From NCBI GenBank assembly GCA_026119855.1, contig JAOWBW010000427.1, positions 310,001 through 374,000 on the forward strand: a DNA stretch of 64,000 nt. Reading direction: 5' to 3'. A program made the position numbers and the translations under genes. The notes beneath the pieces were generated by a model that worked only from the letters and a program-made list of their open reading frames with translations, searched no databases and was not told where the DNA came from. The stretch is from Campanula takesimana. Lineage: Eukaryota; Streptophyta; Magnoliopsida; Asterales; Campanulaceae. How positions within the stretch are numbered: the stretch's first letter is position 1; every line of letters begins with the position of its first letter. Positions 1-11,499 of this stretch are shown here, in pieces.

Positions 1-2581
1 AACAAACTGACATGATATATATACTCTAGAGTAAGGAGCTATACTAGCTCACAACACGAGTTCTAGACAAGAAAATTCAAAACCAAACTTAATACATACA
101 CAGCGGAAACATGCCTAGAACATAAGCTGGCATTAAGAGTACTATACAAGATGTCTAGTGACAACAAGAACTGAACAAGACTGTCTACCCCAAAATAAGG
201 AGTTATACAAAACCCAATACATCGTCCTCACCAAGTGTAAAAGGACACAAGCCCCAAAATAATCACGACCTGCGAAGCAAGCTCCCAACTATGTCGAGCC
301 TCACTGCGCACTATCCTTCCTTTCCTGGGGGGGAACAAATAAAGGGTGAGATAAATCTCAGTAAGCTATTAGATGCAACTACATGACATGTTATCATGCA
401 ATTCAAGTAGATACTCAAATAATCATATCTCAAGTATCATCAAGTAACAAGTATATGAGAGGATAATCCACTCATCAAGTAGCACATAAGGCTAAACAAG
501 CAAGTTATAAGGATATTGCTTCCTTCCTTATTCCTCCCAAGAATACCCTTGTTGTCGTAGCTTGTATTACTTTGACAATCACGATCAATAACAGGAACTG
601 ATTATTCAGTATATCAGAAGACCCGGTAACCAGTGTCATTCCCAATATCACGACTCATGAATATTCACGAGGTGATCAAGACAAGAGTTTAGCATTCACT
701 TAAGTCAGGCTTATTGCTCCAACTAAGGAAGCTATGCCCTTACTATGGCCGGTAGTAAGGGGTCACGCGGAAATACATAGGGACTCGATTGTCACTTAAA
801 CCCCAGCTCTCGCGACAAGCGTGAACCTATATATTTTCGAACAAGCAAGGAGAACCAGCTGGACTCACACAAGAAGGTACAAGTAGATATTTACTTGAAC
901 AACGGGAGAAGAACTAATCCAAATGTAGTGGACTAGCTCAACAAGGAACATGCTTCAAGTACTCAAGAAGTCACCTTGTTATCAAGTAACTATATGCAAT
1001 GTTTGCACATACACAACAAGAACATGTTTCATACAAGTTAGTGCTTGTTCATAGCACTTTCTAGTTCACTACCATACATATGTATTGGTGTCAAGCCAAG
1101 TACAAGATTTTATTATCTTATATTCAAGTCTTAATCCATTTCTATGGATGTTCAAGTCATGTACAAGCTTTTAATGTCTTATACTTCAAGTTATAACTTC
1201 CAATCTTTGGACATACAAACAAGTATAAGAGTTATACATTTACTCTTACAAAATCCAACTCCTATTCTTAGGATGTTCAAGTCTAAGACCTTGTGCTAAT
1301 GCCCCTAAGGTGCACAATCATTGGATTCACAACAAGTATAACACATTAGTGCTTGTTCATAGCACTTTCAAGACATAACGAAGAGATACTACTCCTATAC
1401 TTATGTTCAATGTCCTAAAACACCTATCTAAGTGCTCTAGACAATCACTTTAAAACCTCATTAATTTAGTCTTTGAATAGCCCTCTGAGTCTAGGTTATT
1501 CAGCTTCTTTCGGATCTTGATTCCGACTTTCCTATAGAAAGTTATGAAGGAAACCATTCAAGAAGGAAAACAAATCAGAAATTTCACTTGGCACGACCGT
1601 GCGTGCAAAAGTGGCACGGCCGTGCTATCAAAGCCGAGAGGTTTTCACACAAAATTCCTTTTCGGCACGACCGTGCCCATAAAAGGCGCACGACCGTGCT
1701 AAATCTGCCGAGGGATTTTCACCCAAAATTCATTTTTGGCACGACCGTGCCCATAAAAGGCGCACGACCGTGCTAACACTGCCGAGAGATTTTTGCCTAA
1801 AGGCGATATTTGGCACGACCGTGCTAATTAAAGGCGCACGACCGTGCTCAGCACAATTTGGTAAATTTCCCCTGAGTTCAAACTTAACAATTCTCCGTCC
1901 CAAGCTTAGGAGTAACTTTTCACTAACATTTAACAATCCATCAAAGTGCACTAACAAGTTTAAAACCAACTTATTCATTTCCTTTCATTAGTTTACCCAG
2001 TAGGTTTTTCTCCCCTTGTCCCAAATTTACAAGTACCACAAAAATCACCCCAAACACAAAATTAACAATCACAAGTGTTAAGAATAACATTTATGCATGT
2101 TATTACAAGTAAGGGGGAGCTAATAACTTACCTAGTCAAAATTCAAGTTGACCAAAACTTATTTCTGTTCGGCCTGGAACGCTCTATTCAACGCCACGAA
2201 TATTAATCCGGGATCGGAATCAAGAACGGAGGGATAATTAAACTCGAGGAGTCGAGAATAGGCAAAACTTTTAACCTAGGTTATGAAACAGAGGGAGCCT
2301 TCGTAAGAAATTTGGGGAAGAAATGATTCTCCCAGGCAAACACAAGATATACTTAAAACTTTCAAAGAATTGCACTTAGGCCCCTCAAGTTTCACTTTTA
2401 ACAAAAAGACCCCTGAAGTCCAACTTTCACAAATGACCCAAAAGTCAAAACTAGACATTTAACCACCTTAACTATTTAAAGCAGTTAAAACTTTAACCCA
2501 AGTAAAACTAACACATAATATGCAAGTTCAAGTATTTAACAAGTATGTCAAATATTTAACAGGAAATAGGATGGGTGTTAC
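1..2581 (-). mobile_element. LTR-end of a Ty3/gypsy (chromovirus/Tekay-like) element, partial
   Basis: The right border at 2572-2581 reads, on the minus strand, TGTAACACCC, the usual start of Tekay/Del-type chromovirus LTRs. No gag or pol coding is seen leftwards to the window edge, so the 2.5 kb is best read as one long LTR, with the internal part outside the window. It abuts sequence belonging to the Copia element at 2582, so it is nested in that element's 3' part. It carries a 74-bp tandem array at 1590-1847. The lineage is inferred from the terminal decamer and the length only; the other LTR end and the target duplication are not visible. Confidence 0.55.
1590..1847. repeat. 74-bp tandem repeat, four units, each with two GGCACGACCGTGCC-type palindromes
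   Basis: Palindrome cores start at 1590, 1613, 1664, 1688, 1738, 1762, 1812 and 1836. That gives four units of exactly 74 bp, each with a pair of cores 23-24 bp apart. The core is GGCACG + AC or GC + CGTGCC. The spacer after the second core contains a conserved TGCCGAG-like stretch followed by TTTTCAC. A homologous array lies at 5195-5378 in a different insertion. Open frames across it (repeated Ala-Arg-Pro-Cys) are by-products of the repeat. Confidence 0.9.
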
Positions 2582-2920
2582 AGGTCCATTGAATGCGGTA
2601 ACTGGAAAGGCGACCGTGCTATATGCGGTCGATGTGAGATGCATACCTTGCTTTATATTTTAACTTCTCTAAGGTAGTGAACACATGACATTGTTTACCA
2701 CCTTAATAGATTTCCTCAAAACCTTTTGAAATAACTGATCATTGATGCGACAGTATAGCTTAATGCGGCAGCATGAAATTTGCGGCAGCTTTAGAGATGC
2801 AGTCAAGAGAGAGATTTTAGATCATTGTTACTTGCTTGACCGTGAGATATCTGTCGTGTACCTAATTATTAAACTTAAACACAAAAATTTAGTACACAAA
2901 ACCATATGGACAAGTTTGAG

Positions 2921-4690
2921 TTAGAGTTCTAGCATACCCATTTCTCCTCTTAAATACCTAAATCTCTTGGAATCGAGAGCCTTGATGAGAATATCTGCAA
3001 TTTGATCATCAGTACTCACATACTCTAGATGGATATTACCTGTATCCACATGATCCTTGAGAAAGTGGTATTTGATATCAATGTGTTTGGTCTTGGAATG
3101 CATGACAGGATTGTTGGAGACAGCAATGGTAGATGTATTGTCACAATAGATTGGACAATTTTCTTCTTTGATTCCGTAGTCAACCAATTGTTACTTCATC
3201 CACAGCACTTAGCAACAGCAGCTTCCAGCAGCTATATATTCAGCTTCTGTGGTAGATACAGAAACTGAGTTGCTTGCCCATGAAACTAGTCGATTTCCAA
3301 GTAAATGATAAGTTTCACTTGTGCTTTTCCTGTCAATGGTACATGCTGCATAATCTGCATCTGAGTAACCTATAAGATCAAAAGTTGAATCTTTGGAGTA
3401 CCAAAGTCCAAGGTTAATAGTCCCAGATAGATATCGAATAATACGTTTAACAGCAATAAGATGTGCTTCTCTAGGATCAGCTTGATAACGAGCACAAACG
3501 CAAACACTAAACATGATATCGGGTCTACTAGCAGTTAAGTATAGGAGAGAGCCAATCATACCTCAATACAAGGTTTGATCAACCTTCTTACCTTTCAAGT
3601 CTTTATCTAGCTTGTTACCAGTAGCCATGGGAGTGTCGTATGCCTTTGCATTTTCAAGTCCAAATTTCTTGATGAGATCTCTTGTGTACTTAGCTTGGTT
3701 GAGGAAGATGCTTTCAGCACATTGTTTAATTTGTAGCCCAAGGAAGAATGTCAATTCTCCCATCATGCTCATCTCAAATTTGTTTTTCATGAGTTTCTCA
3801 AAACGCTTACACAACAATTCATTAGTAGAACCAAAAATAATATCATCGACATATATTTGAACAAGTAAAGTATGATCATTATATTTAGCAATGAATAAAG
3901 TTGTGTCAATCTTACCACGCTTAAATCCCTTTTCAAGGAAAAATTTAGATAGAGTATCATACCATGCTCGTGGAGCTTGTTTGAGTCCATACAAAGCTTT
4001 ACGGAGTTTGTAGACATGATTTGGAAATTTGGGATCTTTAAATCCGGGCGGTTGAGCAACAAAGACTGTTTTTTGAAGTTCACCGTTGAGGAATGCACTC
4101 TTCACATCCATTTGATATAGCTTGAATCTTTTGTAAGAGGCATAAGCCAAGAATATTCTTATAGCTTCGAGTCTCGCAACGGGGGCAAATGTTTTGTCGT
4201 AATCAATGCCTTCTTCTTGTCTATAGCCTTGTGCAACCAACCTAGCTTTGTTTCTTGTGATGCTTCCATTCTCATCCATCTTGTTTCGGAACACCCACTT
4301 TGTACCAATCACTCCTTGATCTTGTGGCCTTGGAACTAAGGTCCAAACTTTACATCTTTCAAATTGGTTGAGCTCTTCTTGCATAGAAACAACCCAACTT
4401 GAGTCTTGGAGTGCTTCATCAACTTTCTTGGGTTCAACTTGAGATATGAATGCGGTAAGTGCATCATAGTTTGATCTTCTTGTTCTAACACCAGAATGCA
4501 AATCACCAATGATATTCTGAATTGGGTGATCTCTGACCTCACGAACTTCTTGAGGTATGTCTGGTTGAGCTGATGGTGGTTGTAAATCTTCTAGTGGTAC
4601 ATCATTTGAGCCATCCCAATCATAAGTGATTTGTGGGATAGGTTCTTCAACATCTATGGGTGTTTCTGTTGGGTTTCGTAGTAACATGCG
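2921..4690 (-). pseudogene. Copia pol 3' part: reverse transcriptase and RNase H
   Basis: The 4687-3563 piece holds the RT: a VARLEAIR segment, a [12 protein letters not shown] block, the [14 protein letters not shown] block and the catalytic YVDDI motif near 3.86 kb. The RNase H follows (3559-3209 and 3187-2921) with ASRPDIMF, a YSDADYA segment and TTEAEYIAAGS. Two stops break it. One at 3556-3563 is TGA where relatives read an arginine in LYRGMIGS, a CGA to TGA change. One at about 3190-3205 is TAA beside CAA in the KQQLVDYG segment, a CAA to TAA change. The TSGTC segment has become TSETY. All of these are G:C to A:T transitions. The element cannot make a working polymerase. Confidence 0.88.
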
Positions 4691-5840
4691 CAGCGGAATT
4701 AAGCATTAAAATTTATGAAACCCAAAGCCCATAGATCCATTCATATGATTAAGTCGAATACAACATAATGAATACTAGAATACTAACCCTTGATGCCTTT
4801 GATTTTGCAACCTTGAATTCGATGGAGGCTTGAAATCTTGATCATGAACAAAGCAAGAATCACGAACTATGAAGATGATAAGTTTCACCCTCTAGCGGTA
4901 TCCACACCACGAACGAATATCAAGAACACTTGATCTTGGTTGCTAGACCAAATTATGAAACACGCTTTCACAATTGTAAGAACTATATGGAATTATGAAT
5001 ATTCTTGTTCTTCACTTTTGGGATCTTAGAACAAAAAAATAACCTCTCAAAACCTTATGGAGGCACACATAATCATGTGTCTAATGGCTGCTGAAAGGAT
5101 CCTTTTATAGGTCCTAATCCTTAACCCTTAAGGACTTAGGAAACCTAAATCCCGTCACCAAATTAGGCAACAAAGAATACTGGCCGACTTGACTGGCACG
5201 GTCGTGCCCTATAATCTGGCACGGTCGTGCCATCAGGTCCGCATGATTCCCCATATCGACAATTTTTGGCACGGTCGTGCTTGTCTTCTTGGCACGGTCG
5301 TGCCAAACATGCCGACAGGTTTTGCCTTGGTTTGGATTTATGGCACGGCCGTGCCATTTTAAGGCGCACGACCGTGCCAGAGCCAAAATCTGACATTCTT
5401 CCATAATTCCAATTTAGTCCTTTACGATTCGTTCTATTCGTGTGTGACCCTCTAGGATTACACTAAGTTGGCAATGAGCCCAAACATGAACCCATAAGAT
5501 ATGATTAGGTTCTAGCAAACCGTCATACCTACCCAAATAGTGTAACTAGATACAAGTTCGCATTCCTTTTAGAACATATCATAATCCCTTTGTCCACGAT
5601 GTCTTTGAACACAAGTCATGGTCAACAAGTCAACTTGTTTTGTTCAAAACTTTTCTCGATCCCGAATATGTTGATAATCCAAATGACATTGATCCAATCA
5701 ATCCATTTGAGTTTGGCCAAACATTTTACCAACATCATTCCTTCGAGGGGCCCAAGCTTGACATCTCTCCGAAGAGGGACAAATCCATTTGGCTTATTAT
5801 TCTTCCCTACGTGAATCCAATCAACTTCAACTCCATTTGA
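4670..5840 (-). mobile_element. LTR-like insertion (probable solo LTR) splitting the Copia pol frame
   Basis: Copia coding stops at about 4670 and resumes at about 5840, between the integrase C-terminal linker and the RT. The left border TGTTGGGTTTC then AACATGCGCAGCGGAA resembles a common plant LTR terminus (minus-strand end AACCCAACA). A minus-strand TATA box (CTATAAAAGG) sits at 5101-5111, with the palindrome array at 5195-5378 upstream of it, where a U3 enhancer would be. A CAACA at 5628-5632 could be the far end, but no target duplication matches. The origin of 5640-5840 is unresolved. Confidence 0.55.
5195..5378. repeat. Second 73-74-bp paired-palindrome array
   Basis: Six cores of the GGCACG-CGTGCC palindrome start at 5195, 5218, 5268, 5291, 5342 and 5366: three units of 73-74 bp, with pairs 23-24 bp apart. 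Spacing and spacer words (for example ATGCCGACAGGTTTT, and AAGGCGCACGACCGTGCC after the last unit) match the array at 1590-1847 in the same orientation. The array lies about 85-270 bp upstream of a minus-strand TATA box. Confidence 0.9.
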
Positions 5841-7304
5841 GGTAGCAGCAGATATGGTAGCTTCTGGTGCTTCATATGAGGTAGATGGAGGTGAAGTTGA
5901 AGTAGATGGGTTTCCTTGAGTTGATTGATTTTGCGGTCGAGTTGTACCTGTCTCATTAAGCTCAACAAAATCATCAGCAACATTTGGAGCCATATGTGGC
6001 TCAAGGAGAGAATGTTCATCAAAAGTAACATGGACAGATTCTACTATCTTAAGAGTGGTTTTATTAAATACACGAAAAGCTTTTGAGTGTTTAGCATACC
6101 CAATAAATATACCTTCATCGGCCTTAGGAGCAAATTTACCTCAATGTTCTTTACCGTTGTAGAGTATGAAGCATTTGCATCCAAATATCTTGAAGTATGC
6201 TATGTTGGGGGTTCTTCCTCTCCAAAGTTCATAAGGAGTTTTGTTGTAGGTCTTGTTGATGAGGGATTTATTTTGAGTGAAGCATGCTATATTGACGGCT
6301 TCAGCCCAAAAGTATTGAGGTAGCTTTGCTTCAGCAATCATTGTGTTTCCAGCCTCTATCAACGTTCTATTCTTTCTTTCCACTACACCGTTTTGTTGTG
6401 GAACTCCAGCAGCAGAGAAGTTGTGGTAAATACCATGATCATCACAGTACTGATCAATACCGTTGTTCTTGAATTATGTACCATTATCAGATCGAACACT
6501 AACGATGTCATCTTCTTTCTGTGTTTGGAGCTGTCTAAAGAGTGAGGTCAAAATGTCATAGCAATCATCCTTTGAGATCATCATTTCAACCCACGTATAT
6601 CTTGAATTATTATCTACCACAACTAAGGTATATCTATTTCCTCCAATACTTGCGGTAGTAATAGGTCTAAACAGATCCATATGTAGTAGTTGCAAGCATC
6701 AAGAAGTTGAGGGTGTTGTCTTGCTGGAGAAAGACGCCTTGGGTTGTTTGCCTAGTTGACATGTTGTGCACTTCTCATCGTGGTGATTGGCTACTTTGGG
6801 TAGACCACGAACTAGATTCTCTCTACCAATCTTGGAGAGATACTTGAAGTTTAAGTGACTTAGTCTTTTGTGCCACAGCCAACTATTCTCACTAACATTC
6901 TTTGCTACAAAACAGAGATTAGAAGAAATGCAAGATGAATTAAAATCAATAACATAAACATTTTTCTTACGAATCCCTTTGAGCAAAGTGACGCCGGATG
7001 TGCCATCTTTGATGAGACAGAAATTTGAGGTGAAGTGGCATTGCAATCCTTTGTCGCAGAACTGAGATATTGAGAGTAGATTGTGTTGTAGTCCAATAAC
7101 TAGAGAGACTTCTTGGATGGTGATTTTTCCTTTTCGAATAACTCCATATCCTACAGTCTTTCCTTTGTTATTATCTCCGAAGGTTACTGATGGACCTTTC
7201 TCTTCACGGACATCTTCCAATAAGTTGATATCTCCGGTCATGTGCCTTGAACAGCCACTATCGAGATACCATAAACTTGATCTATCCTTGGAGAGTCCAG
7301 CCAT
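5841..7304 (-). pseudogene. Copia protease and integrase, broken
   Basis: The protease starts near 7304 with WYLDSGCSRHMTG (catalytic DSG). The GAG-pre-integrase zinc segment LWHKRLSHL...CTTCQLGKQ lies at about 6730-6870. The integrase core follows with HMDL...VVDN, SDNGT and ERKNRTL, carrying the D, D and E residues. Stops separate the pieces: TGA at about 6696 (CGA expected in STSRCLQ), TAA at about 6472 (GAA expected after SDNGT), and TGA at about 6139 (CGA expected in KEHRGKF). The usual DLFGP reads DLFRP, and DD/YSRYTW is altered. The C-terminal linker to about 5841 is rich in Ser, Thr and Pro and contains the element word CGACCGCA at 5932-5939. Confidence 0.85.
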
Positions 7305-7372
7305 TAAGCAGAAAACCTATAAAATAAACATTTAAGAACAAGGTCCCTTTTTATTCTTTTGGGTCCAAAGGG

Positions 7373-9686
7373 TTAGCAACTTTTAACAACCCACACTTGC
7401 CTCACAGAAGGGGGTTTAAGCCTTCTGGGATTTGGTGTGAATCTTAAAAGACATCCAGCAGCCTTGTGCCAATAATCATCACACACGGAACAATGGTGGA
7501 AGCCACCCAACTGAGGGTTAACAAACTTCGTTGAAGTCTTGAGCATAACATTGTTTACTGGTATGGATGAGGTCTCCTTAACAAAGTTCATCCTCTTGAA
7601 CTTTGCTGCCTTGCCGCCACTTGCGGTCGCCGGCTTCCAGGATGCGGTTGCCAGCTTCCTAGGTGCGATCGATTGACCTCGCGGCAAGATCATGCGGTAG
7701 GGAGCACCATCTACCTTGCTAGAGAAAGCCTCTGCGGTAGGTTCATCCATGACAATACCTTTCAACTTTGCCTTGCCAGTTTGTTTCTTAGGGTAGACAT
7801 AGTTGAACTCTAGTTTCTTCTTTGGTTCTTGTCCTACACCCTTTGAAACATGATGTTTAGCCTTCGACCCTTCCAAAGTTTGCTGGGTTAATTTCTCATC
7901 TCTTTCACAACAAGATGCACATTTAAAGTTGTCACTAGTTTGAAATCCCAAGCCTTCCTTATCACCACTAGACTTTTGGGATTCTAAGATTTGTTCCATA
8001 GTGACACGTGAATTGGTCCACTCATTAGTAATCCTTTTAAGATCATTTATCTCAGCAACCAATTCATCATTTTTAACTTTAAATATAGCATTTTGTTCTT
8101 CTAAGAAACGGTTTCGATCAGTAAGAGGAGTCATGCTCTTGATCTGCTCCTTAAGGAGGGTGAGTTTAGATCTTAGTAGAGATTTCTCCATCTTAAGCTG
8201 GGAAATTTCTTCAGTTGAAAGTGCTAAAGCTTCCTTCATGCCAGAAAACTTACTAATTACCTGTTCAGCTTTCATGAACATCTTTTCTTGTTCATCGAGG
8301 GAAATGTCAAACTTGACTTGAGGTGTGGTAGATAGAACTTCCTTCACTTTGGGATTTAGTAGAGCTTTCTTTGCTGCAATCACATCACATCTTGAAAATA
8401 GAAGATCACCATTCTTTTGAACCGGAGTTAGGAATCATTTTTTAGCAAGTTCATCGGCCGTATAACTTATCCGTTTAGGTTTTGCATTTGGTGAGCGACG
8501 ACTTTCATTATCATCCTCATCATCGGACTGAACGACCAAACAGATGTGACCTTCTTCAGAATCCTCATCGCTTTCATCAGAGTCTGACTCTATCTAAGTA
8601 GCTAACTCTTTTGAGGTTGAGTCTTCTTCAGCCATCATTCCCTTTTGATTTGAATACCTTGGAGTAAAGTTACTTTTCTTCTTCATATACTCGTACTTGG
8701 GAATTGGACATTCTGATGCGAAGTGACCTGGTTTCCTGCAATTAAAATAAACAAGATCTTCTTTCTTCTTGGAGAAGTTGAAGTTCTCTTTCTTCTTTGA
8801 AGGGCTGCTCCTTGAAAACCTTGTTGGAGCTTTGCTTGTTGATCCGGGTCTTGCTGTCTTTCTGAACTTTTGGAATCTTTTCACGAACGTATCAAAATCA
8901 TCATCATCCATATCAAGAAATTCTGATGTGGAGATTTTTGGATCTTCTTCCTCGATCACTTCTTCCTTTTGAGCGACCAACGATAAACTCTTAGTTTTTC
9001 CTTCCATTTCTTCAATGTTATGGAGCTTGATATCAAAAACTTTGAGGTTGGCATAGAGGCTTCTGAGTGACATATCATCTAGAAGCTTGGTATATTCAAG
9101 AGTGTTTCTTTTGTGAAGATATTGGGAACCAAGAGCAGCGAGAAAAATTAACATTGATTTCTTTCTTGGTAAGCTTCTTTCCGAGTGCTGTATAAGTACT
9201 CACGATCTCAATGTAACTATCATAAGTGGCTCTTAGTGATTCACCGGGGATCTTAGCAAAGTTGTTGAATCTTCTTTGAATTGCAAACCTTTTGCTTTCC
9301 TTGCAAGCTTGATCTCCTTCGATGTAATCTTCAATTGCATCCCAAAGTTCTTTAGCTGTAGCACATTCCATGATTTGTCGACGTTGAGACGTACTCAAGG
9401 TACTTAGGAGTATGCTCTTTGCTTTCACATCCATTCCAACTAGTCTTTTCTCTTCATCGGTCCATTCAGCTTTTGGTTTCTTGATTGATGGTATGTCTGC
9501 ATTGGTTTCTGGATTCGGATTAGCTTTCATTGGGAAGTATGGTCCAATGGTAAGACAATCACCAAGTTGCTCGTCCATGGAGTAGAACTGAGTTAGAATG
9601 CTGTGCTTCCATACGTCAAAATTATCTTCGTCGAACGCTGGAACGTGAGTGAAGTTAACCATTGCCATAGTTTTCTGACTTGCCAT
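7373..9686 (-). pseudogene. Copia gag (UBN2-type) with mutated zinc knuckle and coiled coil
   Basis: The start at 9686 gives MASQKTMAMVNF, then a UBN2/retrotransposon-gag domain (DNFDVWK...WDAIEDYI). The frame shifts near 9140 and continues to 8594. The zinc knuckle at about 8733-8775 reads YFNCRKPGHFASEC: the first cysteine is tyrosine (TGT to TAT). A TAG at about 8593 and a TGA near 8440 break the acidic Asp/Glu/Ser linker. A coiled-coil-like stretch follows (8383-7850) and a basic tail ends at 7373. Five copies of the element word lie in the tail between 7622 and 7740. Confidence 0.85.
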
Positions 9687-9743
9687 TTTGAATCCGCACC
9701 CAAGCTGTTAAGCTTGAAAAACAGAAGTTTTATGAAGGTGTTT

Positions 9744-9755
9744 GCTCTGATACCA
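9744..9755 (-). promoter_or_regulatory. Primer-binding site of the Copia element
   Basis: The minus strand reads TGGTATCAGAGC, complementary to the 3' end of initiator tRNA-Met. It is separated by two bases from the LTR end, as is usual in Copia elements. This fixes the LTR border at 9758. Confidence 0.93.
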
Positions 9756-9757
9756 CT

Positions 9758-11296
9758 TGTTGGTCCCAGAGACATAACAAGGGTATGAAAATAGGCTAGA
9801 GGGTGGGGTGAATAGCCTATTTAAAATTTCAACCCTTTTTCAAAATTCAACCTTTATGCTTACACTTGAATTTTGCGGTAGATGAAATACCACGCGGTCA
9901 AGTATAAAATGCACATCGGAAGTTTTCGTTGAAACAAGTTTAGAGTTGTTTTTGATAAGTTCAATGCGGTAGGTAAAATGTGCGGTAGGTTAAGAGTGCG
10001 GTCGGATGATATGCGGTAGGTTTGAGTGAGGTAGGTTGAGAGATTGAAAACTTGTGTCTTAGAGATTTTTGGCAAATGATAAGTTAGTCAGATTTTAACT
10101 TAGGCAATAAGGTAGACAAACAAAAACAATTCACAATTGTTCTTAAATCTGAAAGATCAAACACTAAAAAGACAAACAAGATTAATATGAACAAGTGAAG
10201 AACAAAAGGAACAAGATGAACAAGACTTAAAGTAAATTTGCAGAAATGTAAAGTGAAGTAAGTAAAGAACACAATGATTTGGAAATGTTCGATCTGTTAA
10301 AAGATCTATGTCCTTTACCAAGATGGTCAGTCTTGGATTTTGAATGAGGTATATATTAGATTCGATTGAGTACAGATTACAGAGATGAAGTATTTGAATC
10401 AACACTTATTTCTATGAAGAACAATCCTAGACTTAGACCAGTGTATCTCTAATGATTCAATCTATGTGATTGATCAATCGGGGTGAGTGTGTGTGTAAGA
10501 ATCAGAAGCTCTTAGGAATCTATATGATTTTAGAGCGTAATGAAACTTGTATGATGAGGCTTGAGATTTGATCTTTGAAGGTTGCTGGAGACTTGTTGAA
10601 GACTTGAAGGTTGAGTGCTTGAAGATTCGAAGGAATCTGGAAATCTTGAGTATGATCTTCTATCACCAAGAATTTCAACAGCAATTTCTCTCTTAGAATC
10701 TCAGCGTAAGTTCAATGAAGAACACAAGGACTATTTATAGCCTTGAATGAGAAACTAGCCGTTGGAAATACTTGGGGTCCAAGTTGAAGGACAATGAGCT
10801 GTTGAATTATAATTGGAGCTTAGTCTGAGTTGTCCTTTTGTTGCAGAGTCATGGTGGTCCAACTGTACTATGATGACAGTTGTATTCAAATTTGAAATTT
10901 GAATTTGCAACGTTCTAAACTAACCAAGGTTTTGGACACAAGTGTGACCATGGTTAAGTTTGCACCAAACTTGAGTTTCTTCAACTCTGGTTACATGCGG
11001 CAGGATGAACCATGCGGTCGCCTTGGTTCATGCGGTCAATAGAGAATATGAGTTGAGATGATCCATGCGGCAAGCACATGTTCATGCGGTAGATGGGGAC
11101 TTGCCACATATCTCCAGACTTATAAAATTTTGGGGTCCTAATCTGCTAAGCCTAACAAACTAACAAAAATGGACTATTCTAAATGAAGTACAAGTACTTC
11201 TTACAATATATCCTAAAGTCCACAAAGAGTAAAATAAGGTTATGAGATCAATCAAATTAAGGTAATATGAGTGGTTTATAATAAGCATACCCAACA
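9758..11296 (-). repeat. 5' LTR of the SIRE-like Copia
   Basis: In plus-strand terms it begins TGTTGG at 9758 (next to the primer site) and ends CCAACA at 11291-11296: a TG...CA LTR of 1,539 bp. A minus-strand TATA box, CTATAAATAG, lies at 10731-10740, dividing U3 (about 550 bp) from R/U5. The element word TGCGGYAG-like occurs at 10996, 11013, 11031, 11066 and 11085 in U3 and at 9874, 9894, 9965, 9981, 9997 and 10012 in U5, always in one orientation. No second LTR is in the window for dating. Confidence 0.85.
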
Positions 11297-11379
11297 AAGT
11301 TGCAATTTTTTTTTTTGGTGTGTGTATTTATATGTACTTTTATATATACTTTTTGAGAATACATTGAAAGTGCACCCAT

Positions 11380-11490
11380 TGACAAACAAACTAGTTTAGC
11401 TTGGTGGGAAAATGTAAGGGTTTTGTCTATGAGGTCTTGAGTTCAAATCTAACATTTATATTTTGTGCACTCACTATAATAATTCCTAGA
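11380..11490 (+). mobile_element. Probable SINE remnant
   Basis: A tRNA-like head is visible: a box A-like TTAGCTTGGTGGGA and, about 35 bp later, a box B-like GGTCTTGAGTTCAAATC. No tail or target duplication could be fixed, so this is a weak call. Confidence 0.35.
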
Positions 11491-11499
11491 TCCGCTATT

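Larger units (their letters stand above)
2582..11296 (-). mobile_element. Degenerate SIRE-like Ty1/copia retrotransposon (3' LTR outside or displaced)
   Basis: Reading on the minus strand from 11296: a 1.54-kb 5' LTR, a tRNA-Met-type primer site, gag, protease, integrase, reverse transcriptase and RNase H, then 340 bp of 3' non-coding DNA cut off by the gypsy LTR at 2581. The order PR-IN-RT-RH makes it Copia; the DSGCSRHMTG protease and RT wording suggest SIRE/Maximus (inference). The coding frame carries many stops and at least one frameshift, and an LTR-like insertion interrupts it at about 4.67-5.84 kb. Five bases after the LTR (AAGTT, 11297-11301) would be the target duplication, but the partner lies beyond the nested gypsy. 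Confidence 0.85.

Noticed and set aside
1590..1847. CRISPR-like array
   Set aside because: Eukaryotic LTR context, and the spacers are themselves repeated; it is a minisatellite.
1588..1991. Plus- and minus-strand ORFs rich in Ala-Arg-Pro-Cys and His-Asp-Arg-Ala, also at 5114-5404
   Set aside because: They are translations of the 74-bp palindrome arrays in LTRs, with no start context or domain.
5622..5720. CAACA at 5628-5632 as the precise end of the inserted LTR
   Set aside because: The flanking five bases do not match those at 4670, so I left the border open.
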